Source: Annulohypoxylon bovei var. microspora (Eukaryota; Ascomycota; Sordariomycetes; Xylariales; Hypoxylaceae). From it: a stretch of DNA of 64,000 bases. A program made the translations under genes and the position numbers. The first letter of the stretch is position 1; each line of letters starts with the position of its first letter. The notes beneath the pieces are model-generated. The model saw only the letters and a program-made list of their open reading frames with translations. It was not told where the DNA came from and searched no databases. The stretch lies in the NCBI GenBank assembly GCA_022836615.1, contig MU405224.1, positions 62,001 through 126,000 on the forward strand, read 5' to 3'. This document shows positions 1 to 10,210 of the stretch, one piece after another.

Positions 1-698
1 CTGACGACGACATCATGGCGGCCTGCCAAGCTGCTAGCATACACGAGAGGATTATGTCATTCCCAGATGGTTATAACACTAAGGTGGGCGAGCGTGGCCT
101 GCGCTTGAGTGGCGGTGAGAAGCAGAGGGTGGCCATTGCGCGAACGCTACTCAAGAATCCCAAGATCATCATGCTAGACGAGGCCACTTCGGCACTTGAC
201 AGCCACACGGAACAGCAGATCCAATCCCGACTCGCCAATATCGGTCGTGGACGTACACTGCTAATCATTGCGTAAGTTTTTAAGACTGTTTCGTCCATAG
301 CGTTTCCGTAACCGGCCCAGCTGACCGCCTTTAGGCATCGTCTTTCGACAATTACCCATGCAGATCAAATTCTTGTCTTACACCAAGGAACCATCGTCGA
401 GAAGGGTACTCACGAAAAGTTGCTCGAGCTCAACGGTCGATATGCGTCCATGTGGAATCGCCAAGCGAAAGCCGAAAAGGCAGCCGAGGATGCGCGTAAC
501 GCAACCCGAAAGGCTGAAAAGCTTTTGCGCAAGGCTAATATCCCTTCTCCTTCCGTTGATCACCACAACCGAAATGAACATTCTAATGGCAACGACGATT
601 CAAGCAGCTCATCTGATGAATCGACGACCCCCAATCGACTCAGCGTTCAGTTCGAGCCTACAATATCGACTGAAGAAACCCTTCGATTGGCCCACTAA
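1..698 (+). CDS. Half-size ABC transporter, C-terminal part (HMT1/ABCB6-like)
   Basis: This is the 3' end of a gene that begins outside the window. Exons are 1-271 and 335-698, with an intron at 272-334 (GTAAGT donor, CTGAC branch site, TAG acceptor) that splits an Ala codon just before the H-loop His. The reading frame shows the last part of a nucleotide-binding domain: the LSGGEKQRVAIARTLL signature, Walker B IIMLDEATSALD, and H-loop AHRLST. The family is ATP-driven half transporters with an N-terminal membrane domain. The ending GRYASMWNRQ followed by a charged Ala/Lys/Glu helix resembles the heavy-metal-tolerance (HMT1/ABCB6) branch, which moves thiol-metal conjugates into vacuoles. The Atm1 branch is the main alternative. 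The last 60 residues are Ser/Asn-rich and probably disordered. The family is sure; the branch is inferred, because the membrane domain is not visible. Confidence 0.9.
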
Positions 699-3411
699 TC
701 TTAATGTCCACTGACTTTGGACTCGATTCATGTCAATATTCCCAATTTTACGCGATATATACTTACTTATTGCTAATGAGCTTCCCGCAAGCTTCTCATT
801 TTCCGGGAATACCGGGGCACACTTGCATTACAGATGGCGTTGGTGGCATATACAGAAAAAGACCCCTCTACATCAGAGGCTCTCGGCGGCTTTGCATTTC
901 CGGCTCTCACGATTCTTCGCAACGATACCAAAAGACTTATGTCGTCCTGTCTTACTTAATTCAGCATCGTTGTTTGCAAAACAGACGATCGGTCATGGCC
1001 TTTACACACACGAAAAAGTTCCGGCAAAGGCGGGATGGAACAGGAAGGGACGGAAACGGAAACAAACCGATGCTAAGGGGGGGGAATGGAGGAAGGCTTT
1101 TTTATTATTATTTTTTTATGCTTCTACACTTTTTTCTGGTTCCGGTTTTAGTCAGTCGGGTTGCTATGCTTCGAATTTTTTCTTTCCTATTTTTCAGTGG
1201 ACAAGAGGTTTCCACCATAATGAGATGATGACTGGCAGCATTAGCAGGCGTGACGAGAGATGAGATTTGCGACAGGGGGGATGTGTTACCATTTGCAAAT
1301 GAACTAGACACTATAGGTGGCTTTACTTCCATCCATAATGGACCGACTGTTAATACCGAAGAACCCTTTTACAGTTGGGGTTGCAATGACTTCGCTTACA
1401 TTTTCATGTTCCAACGGGAATATCCGCTATCGGTGCTTTTATGTTGTGATAGTCATAAGTGAGGCTGATGATGATGATGCGTCTATCTACCTAACTTATC
1501 TACCCCAGGTTGCTTAGGCTCCGTCGGCACAAATTTGGAATGACGTTGCAGCCGTCTGGAATTTCCAACCTGGAGATTCCAAATAGCAAAGCTCCCGGGA
1601 TGCGGCTCAGGCCGGCAAGGCCTCCCGATCTGCCATGATGGCTAATATAACTCGAACCGAACCCCCTTTTTCTTTTGTGTGTGTGCCTACTCCTCCCGGA
1701 CCCGGCCAGTGTCGCATTTTGTAAGCATGGATGGGTTATGGCAAGGCAAGCAAGGTTCGGCGCGCGTTCCTGCAGATGCGGTCATTCTGGTCCCCTGCAA
1801 CGTTGCTTGCGCCGGACAGATCAGGGACTTACTTGGAAGAGGGCAAGGGGGGGGAGGGGGGAAAGGGACGGGAATGGAAAAGAAAAGAATGTGGTAGTTA
1901 GTTAAGATAGCCTGCCTACATACGTACCAGCCGGGGTCGCGGACGGGACGACGGTAATGTACATGGGATAGAACGTGTACCTAGGGAGGTACCTGGGCGG
2001 TATGTACGGAGGTAGACGGGGGTACGGAGGGCAGAAACGGATGGTACGGTGCGTGGGGATGCACATGCCTACCTAGGTAAGGCAAGGTGAGGGGGGCTGC
2101 TGCTGGACCCCCGGTGAGGCGTGTAAATACATACCCCTCGGTGAGCATGGGCGTTGCGTAGCACTGCGTCTCCGCGTGCCGTCCTACATTCACACGCACG
2201 TACATAAATAAAACTGCACTGCTCGCCTCCCGGGGGTGCGAGTGCTGAGAGATCTCTCTCCCTGGTTTCTGCTTTGGGCTTGGGCCCGCCGCACGCTGCG
2301 CGAACATATATATACCCGCTTGCCCCTTGCCCCTTTCTGCCGCGACTTCCCCCTTCGACGCTGGCGATGCGCCGCGCGCGAGAACGCCCCTGGAGATAGG
2401 GATGGGGGATCGGGGGCGTGCTCGGCCGTCCTCGGTGAAGGCAAACAGCAGACAAACATACATAGGTTAGATACGAGGTGTGTTGGAGATGCTTTGGCAA
2501 ACTGGTAGCCACGGACTGATCACGAGCAATGCAGGTGGTCCTAGTGGATGTCGGCCGCCTTCTAGAGCACGATTTCCCGCGCCTTTCTCCATGATGGTCA
2601 TGCCGCATAGAGCAGGAGTTCTGTCGGTATCACACTGCACGCGACGATCTATTGAGCGCTTCGCACATTGTGAGTGGCATGAATATAGGTACTTAGGTTA
2701 GCGTCATATTCGCGCATACAAAAAAAGGAAAAGAAAAGAAATATGAGGCGGATATGAGTCAAGGATTTCGGCAGGCGGACATTCGTAAACGTCCGTCCCG
2801 CCTGTCATTAAGAATTATGTAAGAGTTTGGAGGTAACTATCGTACGTAGGAAGCGAAGGAACAGATCGTGGTGCTCTTCTCATCCCATCATGCCATGCTC
2901 GTCGCTGGTCAAACAAGCCCGGACACTTCCTCCCCTTTCATTAGCGTTCCAACTACCTTAAAATTCGTCAGCGCCCAGAAAGGCTCGTGAGCAGATGAGC
3001 GAATGTTAGATAGATCAGATCCAACGCGAGGTCGTCTAACCTCCGGATTTGGATTCGTTAACTTCATTCTCGCTCTTCTCATCCCCGAGCCTCATATCAT
3101 ACCCAAGCGACCAAGCAATTCCATATACGCCGTTTCCATGACTTATGAGCGAATGGCTTGGGATGCTAACCCGTTTCCCGAACGCCTATGCCTATGATGA
3201 TTTAACGAAGTGGTCGGGGGACGTTACTTGTACTTGTCCTCCCAGCGAGCTATACCAACAATTTTCGTAGATACAAGCTGTCTCGTCTACGCCCGCCATA
3301 TATGCTCAACTCCGGTGTTGCGTTATACATGAAAGCCCCTTGAGCAATCAAAAGTTAAAAAATCTACAAGCGAATGTCATGAAGCACGGAAGGCGAGAAG
3401 TCAGCAATTCT
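699..3411. other. Intergenic region between convergent genes
   Basis: No convincing gene is seen. Open frames here (for example 730-1263 and 2069-2608) overlap one another, lack family resemblance and often start without ATG. The middle (about 1680-2460) is GC-rich with purine/G runs and several TACCTAGGTA-like palindromes; the rest is ordinary spacer. It should hold the 3' ends of the ABC transporter and ceramide synthase transcripts. Confidence 0.6.
1841..1872 (+). other. G-rich tract with quadruplex potential
   Basis: Within 32 bases there are five runs of three or more G (3, 8, 6, 3 and 3 long) separated by one to three bases. This matches the usual G-quadruplex pattern on the + strand. 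It lies in intergenic DNA; no function is implied by sequence alone. Confidence 0.6.
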
Positions 3412-4934
3412 CTATCGGGCTGACTTCTTTTTCGACTGCGACGACGCTGCCCCGTTTGGGCGGGCGTTGAGAATGCCGTTCGCATTGCCGTTCGTGTTGG
3501 CGTTACCATTAAGCAGTGGTGTCGCTTCAGTAGTCTTGCTTTCAACCGACTTCGGCTTCTCTGCCTTTTCGCGCTCCAGCTCCTCGATCTCAGAGTCCTC
3601 GGCCTCGGATCGGTCGTCATCTGCCGTGTTGTAAACAACAAAGCGATAGCCAATCCTCAAGATGAAGAAAAACCAGAACATGTTGAGAGCTTGTAGTGCC
3701 GACAGGAGGCTGAGAGTGATCCAGAAAGCCATCTCGCATTTATACTGACCAGTTTCCCAGTTCAGCTCGTAAGGGCCGATGGTCTTGAAGTCGGTAAAGA
3801 GTGAATATATAATGCGAATGTTTAGATAGTGGCGTAGATAGGCCCAGGAGCACATGAAGATGAAGAAGTAGGGTCCCACGAGAGGGTGATCGATGTAGTT
3901 GAGACTTTTTGATGTCTGTAAGGGCATCTATTAGCACAGGTTGCGACAACTTGGGATATTAAGTCACAGATCCAACTTACAGCAAGGAAGAAGTCGCTGA
4001 TGTCGTGAGTAATATAAACAGCGATACCCAAGTACGTGAAGTGGAAGCGGTAGCTAAGCCCGATAAGTGTCAAGCTAACAATGTGATGCCCGACAAGTTC
4101 CTTGTAGTCCTTCCGGGGCTTCTCCATGCCGAGCAGGAGCACGATGGCCTGCTGGGCCCAGTACGCGGCCTGGAACAAGTAGTAGAACTTGAAGCCGGCC
4201 TCATGCGTCTTGTGGGGGGAGCCTTCGTACATGCCACGGGTATTGAAGTACCAAACCGGAGTCTTACTCATCACGTACATACCGGCCGGTCCTAAGATAC
4301 CGAAATAGATGGCGGTGTACATTTGCTCCATAAACCGGGATTGCTTGCCACGCGACTTCAAGCCAGCATATCTAGCAAGCGGTCGGAGAACCTCTTGCAT
4401 GATGAACTCACGCGTGAACGAGAGGACAACGGTATAGAAAACTACAAAGGCGATATCCCACAGCCCCTTCCCATACTGAGTGGGACTGTCGGGGTCGGCA
4501 CCAAGCTCACGGGGGAGCGGATAGGACAGGAAGATGAAGTGGTAAACAGGGTTCGATTCGGTCGGATTGATAGCTAACAGCGACATAAAGACGGCCAAAA
4601 TCACAAGAGGTAAGACCCAAGTGTGCTTGATCGCAAAGTGCTTGCAGCGACGTAAGAAGGACCGGGCTTTTCGACGTTTCGATCCCTTCTTAGAAACATC
4701 CTTGCTGTCAGAGAGTGACTTCTGTGATTGGCCATTGAGCGAGGTCGAGTTCGAGGTTGAATTGCGCTGCAGGCTCTCAAGACCGGTCTGAAGACTAGGT
4801 GCGCCGGTATCTCCCACCCTAAGGTCAGCGCCGAGTCCACTCGACTTCCTACGTCGACGCGCGCTTCCGTCGGCTGCCGAGTGCAATTGGTCAGCCGAGG
4901 TATTGAGAATAGGGAAAGGCTCGGATGAGGACAT
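3412..4934 (-). CDS. lag1: Ceramide synthase (Lag1/Lac1, TLC domain)
   Basis: Sphingosine N-acyltransferase of the ER membrane; it joins a fatty acyl-CoA to a long-chain base. Exons are 4934-3981 and 3915-3412 (intron 3916-3980, phase 0, GTAAGT donor), giving 485 residues. Residues 1-95 are basic and Ser-rich, followed by a membrane segment near 105-122. The TLC (TRAM-LAG1-CLN8) domain covers about 195-440 and contains the Lag1 motif, with the His pair HH at 283-284 and the HDISD acidic cluster near 310-314, both part of the active region. The tail after the last membrane segment is acidic and then Asn/Gly-rich, ending in Lys/Ser. Fungi usually have two paralogues (Lag1 and Lac1 types; BarA and LagA in Aspergillus); which one this is cannot be decided here. 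The ATG at 4934 is the only good in-frame start. Confidence 0.93.
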
Positions 4935-6655
4935 TGTCGCAGATTCAAGCCTATTCTGTTGCTAAAGTGGCGGATAGGTAGGAAAGGCAGAAAACCGGGA
5001 GCGGAGGCAGCGGATCTAGGAGGATGGACAGAAGAAGGTCAGAATAGAATCCGAGGTCAGATGACGGGAGGATGCTGCCAGACTAGATAATTATTACGGC
5101 TGGCTAGTCTGGTAATTCTACTATGACGAACCCGCCTACCTAGAAGGATCCCAGGACGCTTAAGGAGTGAAAGCAATCTAGGACCAAGGTTGATAGGCGC
5201 AGGACGAAATGAATTGAGGTTAAGAGAAGGAGGAAGAGGAGTAAAAGTTGCGGTGGTGGTGTTAGTGTTAGTGTTGGACAAAGATTTGATTGATAGGTAG
5301 ATTACCGTACATTAGCATTGATAGACCTTTAACTAGCCCCGGTAAGTACGTAGCGTTATTAACTTTGAAGATGAGCAATAAAAACTTTTATACTTTTTAC
5401 ATACATACATAAACACACGTAAACATACATAATCTTACATAAATGGTCCCTTCTTCTTATGCCTGAGCCTCAGACAAGCACATGACAGTCGCTAACTTTA
5501 ATGAGTACTAGGGTCCAACCAACATTTTCTTATTTTTCATTGGCTGAATATGCCGCCAAGACACACTACCGCTCCTTACTTTAGTCCCCTTTCTACCGGC
5601 ATCTGCGGCTTTGAGGTTAACGGCAAGCCAAGCTAATATTCTTTAGCAAAACTTTGCATTGTTGGGTATTCGATGGCTATAACATTGGATTATAAGTTCC
5701 CGTTAACGACATATGTATGTATATATGCAGGTATATATGTATGTATATTGCCTCTTATATTTTGACAAGTTGTCCTTAGGGTGGAGTGTCCCGAGGTAAC
5801 TCGGAAACAATTTCTCGCCATAATGCATATCTACCCGCTACCTACATACCTAGGTAGATATTTATGAGACATGTGCTAATCGTTGAGTCCAATTCTTACT
5901 ACGCACACATCATTACACCTCTACCCTATCTTAATAGGGGCGCATAGGGGCGCATATCTAAGTCGCTTATTGAACAACACGTCTCAAGCAAACTCATCGT
6001 CAACTAGGAATCAAATACTGAGCTATATGATATTCCATCACGTACTAGGTGGTTCAAACACCAAAGCCACTTCGTATTATCATAATCACCCCATCACAAA
6101 CAGCATAGCATATGGTCGCAAGAGATAAACTTTAACTTCTTCTATACAGCAACTCCCTATCTAAAATTCAAATAGGAGGCGCTACATACTTTGCGATAAC
6201 CCATCTCTTACAGGTACATAGTATGAACTAACCTTGTAGCCAGCCTGTTTCTTACAAGCCGCCGTAGCCCATAGCTAGCTAGCTAGCTTTGGGGAGTGAA
6301 GGTTCCTTGTACAGAACCTTCATCCCGCTAAATTCCAATGCGCCGTCGATGCTCCCTATCATCACGCCCCAGCGATGATGCCAAATATGCTTGTATATAT
6401 ATACAATGGCCACTGCCTCCCGTAGGATATACTATATGATAGCCTATATCGATGTAAATACACCGTAAATTAGCCATCTAAATCGCCCATGTTGAAAGGG
6501 CAGGGAAATCCGCTATTCCCTCCCTTTTTTTTAATAACCATGCGCCGTAAATGCCATCGTGAAAGAAACTCCGCTAGACCTCCCAAAAAGCAACCCAAAG
6601 CGCCGCGCTTCATTAGACCGCAGGAAGATACAAATAGATAAAGTGCCGAAGATAT
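4935..6655. other. Intergenic region; lag1 promoter side and palH 3' side
   Basis: The part next to 4935 is the presumed 5' leader and promoter of the ceramide synthase gene, with a GTTAGT short repeat near 5260-5276. Further on there are AT-rich stretches, ACATACAT-type simple repeats near 5400, a TACCTAGGTA palindrome at 5847-5856 and an AGCT microsatellite near 6270-6287. No gene is seen. Confidence 0.55.
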
Positions 6656-8929
6656 TTATACCGGTGATGAGGTAGGACTGTGTTCACTCCGGAAAATATC
6701 ATCCACCGGTCGCCTCTCGCCAGCTATTCTTTCTCGTTGGTCCCCACCCCTATGGGTCGAGGCTGTCAATGAGTTTCCGTCACGCGCGATAGGCGGCCTA
6801 CGAAAGGATGGATCACTTCTTTCTGCTGGACTTGGAGTCGGTCTCGATGTGGATGACGCCATACTATTATTTCTTATCCCGTGGTGCGGTGGTGGCATTG
6901 ACCCAGTTGTAGTACTCGGAGTCCTCGTCGGGCGGGCCGAGTTTAGGGAAGTCGATGGGGCCGGCCGCTCGTGGGACTCGATTTGTAATTCCTCTTCTTC
7001 CAGTAACTGAGCTAGCGCAGCACCCCGGCGAGGAGGAGCAGGTATGACGGTAACCGGTAAGCTATCCGTGTCGGGAGTTGGCCGGATCCTCTCTAATATT
7101 CGCTCTGCTTGCGTTGCAGTGAAAATTTCCATCCGTCCCCGGATGTCCCATCTACCAGTACTGTCGTAGTCTCGCCGTTGCGTAGGTGGCTTGGGCATTG
7201 TGTGCGGAAGAACTTCCGCAGGAGGTTCCCTTACAGCACGGTGGAATGGGTTGAAATTATGCCATAGACCCGTGTTTCCCGCATCCTCCTTCTTTTCTTC
7301 TGGTTCACGTGCTGACGAAGGCTGCCGCGACGGAGGAACGCTTCCGGACTGTCCGTTATTATCTGGTAGCGGGCCTGATGTTGAGGAGATAACACTATTG
7401 CTCCTAGATAATGGGCGTCCATGTCTATCGTCTGTGGTTCTCGTGGTTGTTTCGGTAAGAGGCTGATATCGAACCGCATAAACGGTGCTATCAGCACTTG
7501 CGGTGTCCGTCCTACTTACCGGTGTGACTGCCGGGGGCGGCCTGGAAGGCCACAATGGAGGCTGTAAAAACCGCGTTGCTGACCTGCCTACCGGCGGGAC
7601 TTGCTGTCTCCTGTCCGGACTGCTCTCCGATCTCGATCTAACACGGCTAGCAATAGACGACATAGCTGGCCACATATTGCTTCGGCCACCAAATGACGAA
7701 CTGTTACCACTGTCACCCTCGTCATCCTCCTCCTCGTCACTCTTCTTCTTATTCTTCCGCCTTCGAGGCCACGACAGATCCGAAGGAAATACCTCCATCA
7801 TCTCATCGCCGTCAAAAACCTCTCTCCCGAGAACTCCGTCCTTCTTTTCTTCGCGTTCTAACGCTTCAATGCGTTCGACCCATTCCCAAACCACGACACT
7901 AGCTGCAGCCGCGCCTACCCATCTAACATAATCACCCCATCCGGTGAACTCGGGCTCTGCGATGTCGAGGACAAAAAAGACGACGGGAACGAGAATCGAT
8001 ATGATAGAAAGGGTCGCCATCAGGCAGATATTCTTCATCAGGGGGTGATAAAAGGCATATCGCTTTTTCATAAGAGAATAATAGAGCACCCAAGCAGCAT
8101 ATAACAGTCCGAGAGATAGCTGGAAGAGGTAGCTCAGTGCCGGCACCGCATCCGTGAAACTGCGTGGCCTAGTGTTACCCTGCTTCGTATAGTGAAAGCT
8201 GTTAAGGGCGCCGAAAATGACATCTAACGTAATGAGGGAGAAGGCGGTCCATTTTATGATAACCTTCTCACGCTGCCGGGGAAATAATCGTATAAGTGTC
8301 TGAGCTTGTGCCAACCAAAGGAAGGTGTCAGATATTAGTTGAATGACCTTCAACTGTGTTCCTCCTAGTACGTCCTCCTGAAGCTGCTGCGCATTTTGAA
8401 TCCCCCACGCGTATTGTTCCTCGGCGACGCGGAAAGTATCCGCTGTAGCAATAGTTAGTGAAATAGCAACTGTTAAAGCCGCGACTTTTTGTAACCACGG
8501 GCGACCGCCGATACTGATGCCATTCGAAGGGCCATTTGTGAAACCACGCCGGCCCAAAACAACGACTCCTCCGTCAAGAAAGGATCGAGGCGCAATAAAA
8601 AGCATGATAAGGAGCAGATAGGCCAGGACAGTCGTTGCAGCTAAGGCATAACATTGGGGGAATATCGAAGCATAAAATGGATCGCGGAGATCAGAGAATT
8701 GAGGATTAGAGGCTGATGTTGTTTGGTCCAAGTCGAAACCTCCATTCGCGATAATAGCGGGCTGTGCCACGGCGGTAGCGGTACAGAGGGGCGAGTAGAC
8801 AGCGTCGGCCGTCAAGGTCGTCGGGTCGGCTCCTAGAATTGACAATATGCCATTCGACGAAATGGTGTAAGGAGTGCAAGATGTCGCGGTAGCTGCCACT
8901 CTAGGCGGCAGGATACGCGGCGAGTCCAT
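6656..8929 (-). CDS. palH: pH-response sensor PalH/Rim21, seven-helix membrane protein
   Basis: Plasma-membrane sensor at the top of the ambient alkaline pH pathway; in Aspergillus its cytosolic tail recruits the arrestin PalF, leading to proteolytic activation of PacC. The product is 757 residues, without introns. I place the start at the ATG at 8929: the frame stays open further upstream, but only non-ATG codons occur there. Residues 1-92 are extracellular, with Cys at 18 and 49. Hydrophobic segments lie at about 93-113, 145-162, 195-215, 225-243, 262-285, 300-321 and 335-350, followed by a long Ser/Pro/Arg-rich tail (about 360-757). Length and layout match the roughly 760-residue Aspergillus protein. 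The tail has acidic and Lys-rich patches near 390-415. No PacC core site (GCCARG) was noticed just upstream, though I did not search exhaustively. Confidence 0.93.
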   Translation of the reverse strand: MDSPRILPPRVAATATSCTPYTISSNGILSILGADPTTLTADAVYSPLCTATAVAQPAIIANGGFDLDQTTSASNPQFSDLRDPFYASIFPQCYALAATTVLAYLLLIMLFIAPRSFLDGGVVVLGRRGFTNGPSNGISIGGRPWLQKVAALTVAISLTIATADTFRVAEEQYAWGIQNAQQLQEDVLGGTQLKVIQLISDTFLWLAQAQTLIRLFPRQREKVIIKWTAFSLITLDVIFGALNSFHYTKQGNTRPRSFTDAVPALSYLFQLSLGLLYAAWVLYYSLMKKRYAFYHPLMKNICLMATLSIISILVPVVFFVLDIAEPEFTGWGDYVRWVGAAAASVVVWEWVERIEALEREEKKDGVLGREVFDGDEMMEVFPSDLSWPRRRKNKKKSDEEEDDEGDSGNSSSFGGRSNMWPAMSSIASRVRSRSESSPDRRQQVPPVGRSATRFLQPPLWPSRPPPAVTPVSRTDTASADSTVYAVRYQPLTETTTRTTDDRHGRPLSRSNSVISSTSGPLPDNNGQSGSVPPSRQPSSAREPEEKKEDAGNTGLWHNFNPFHRAVREPPAEVLPHTMPKPPTQRRDYDSTGRWDIRGRMEIFTATQAERILERIRPTPDTDSLPVTVIPAPPRRGAALAQLLEEEELQIESHERPAPSTSLNSARPTRTPSTTTGSMPPPHHGIRNNSMASSTSRPTPSPAERSDPSFRRPPIARDGNSLTASTHRGGDQRERIAGERRPVDDIFRSEHSPTSSPV

Positions 8930-10030
8930 CTCGGATAGACAAGCAGCCAGCCGCTTAGGCGACGTAAAGGCACTTGTAATGCTATCGCGAGGCACTCGCC
9001 ATGGAATGAGGGTAGCCTACGGAGGACTTGAAAAACGTGACGGATCGGGTGTTACGTGCTCGATTCGGTCGATTCGGTCGAATCTTACTGGCGATCGGGT
9101 ACAGGTACGGGGTTTACTTATGTTGCGGTATATACTCGTCTTCGCCCGAGATGTCCGGTGGTTTCGCGCAGCAACAACAATAACAACAATCGTCGTCCCA
9201 ATCGGGCCTTTCCCTTCCCAAAAATCCGTCAATTTTATTTTTATTTTTATATTTCGAGATAGTAAAAAAATAATATTAAAGATCTAGATAGTGTAACTGG
9301 CGGGGTGATGGTATTCGTGTGTCTTGAGAAATCGAGTTTAGGTCTGGGCGCCCAGAAGTCTTGGTGGAAAAGAAACGGGAGATGGGAGAACTGAAAACCA
9401 ACGGTGGGAAAAAAGAGCGAGTCAATCAGTCCAAGTCGAGAGTTGGAGCCTGTCGGGTTGCTTAAACTCGCATCGCAAATGATCCCTGTCAAGTGGGGAA
9501 AATGGCATTTAAGATGGTGGCTACGGTTGGGCTACCGGGGGCAGCTGGGGTCGGTCGGATTGGATGGGATTGGGTGGCAGATGTTGGTAGATATCAGTTA
9601 ATTAGTGAGCTTTGCCTCCCTTAAAAGTGTACCGTCTCAGAAGGTGTTTAGGAGTTTGGCCAGAGACATTACCTAATATAGGAGGTAGGAGGGCTGCCGC
9701 ACCTACCTACTCTGCACTCTGCTACTGCATAGCACTAGCACATCCACTTATCCACCGCGCACCTACCTACAAAGGTACCCCATAATATATCCTCTAGCCT
9801 ATCACTTACACTGTGCAACATACTAATTACAGGCTAGTTCGATGCTAGTGTATCGAACAAATCGAACGTATCGAACAAACCTGCGACACGGTACACTCGA
9901 GTATATATGTATTCCTCAAACTTTCCATTTTAAGATCACATCATCCCACATATGTACAGAAACAGAGAACAAATAATATTCGCAGTGATAACGGGAACCA
10001 AACAAACCACCGATCTCTTGGTATGACCTA

Positions 10031-10090
10031 AGCCTCGACCTATTTCGACCTACTTCGACCTATTTCAACCTGCCTCGACCCTACTTCGCC
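10031..10090. repeat. Minisatellite, six imperfect 10-bp units (TATTTCGACC)
   Basis: Six consecutive 10-base units share the TTCGACC/CTCGACC core and differ at a few positions. The exact 10-bp spacing puts every copy on the same face of the helix. It is about 1.1 kb upstream of the palH start codon. Confidence 0.85.
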
Positions 10091-10170
10091 TAAGGTACTC
10101 TGTTTTTTACATAATAAGGTAGTAATACTCGTATGAGCATCACCATCGTAGTAATCGCAACGTGTAAAGA

Positions 10171-10210
10171 AGAGTGAATCAGAGTCAATCAGAGTCAACC
10201 AGAGTCAATC
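10171..10210. repeat. Four 10-bp units containing TGACTC on the minus strand
   Basis: Four consecutive units (AGAGTGAATC, AGAGTCAATC, AGAGTCAACC, AGAGTCAATC). Three carry GAGTCA, which reads TGACTC on the other strand, the core recognised by the Gcn4/CPC1 class of bZIP activators. The first unit has a variant GAGTGA. Whether a factor binds is unknown. Confidence 0.75.

Noticed and set aside
730..1263. Two overlapping open frames of about 175 residues after the ABC transporter
   Set aside because: They share the same DNA in different frames, lack any family resemblance and contain low-complexity Phe/Lys runs. I treat them as chance.
1981..2608. Three overlapping minus-strand frames of 89-179 residues
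   Set aside because: The GC-rich island leaves several frames open at once; composition is Arg/Pro/His-rich as expected from GC-rich noise, and no domain is visible.
5057..5281. 74-residue frame in the ceramide synthase leader (possible upstream ORF)
   Set aside because: It begins with TTG, not ATG, and is largely encoded by short repeats.
8930..8995. Upstream extension of palH by 22 codons
   Set aside because: The frame is open, but it starts with GTG and contains no ATG; nuclear fungal genes need ATG in nearly all cases.
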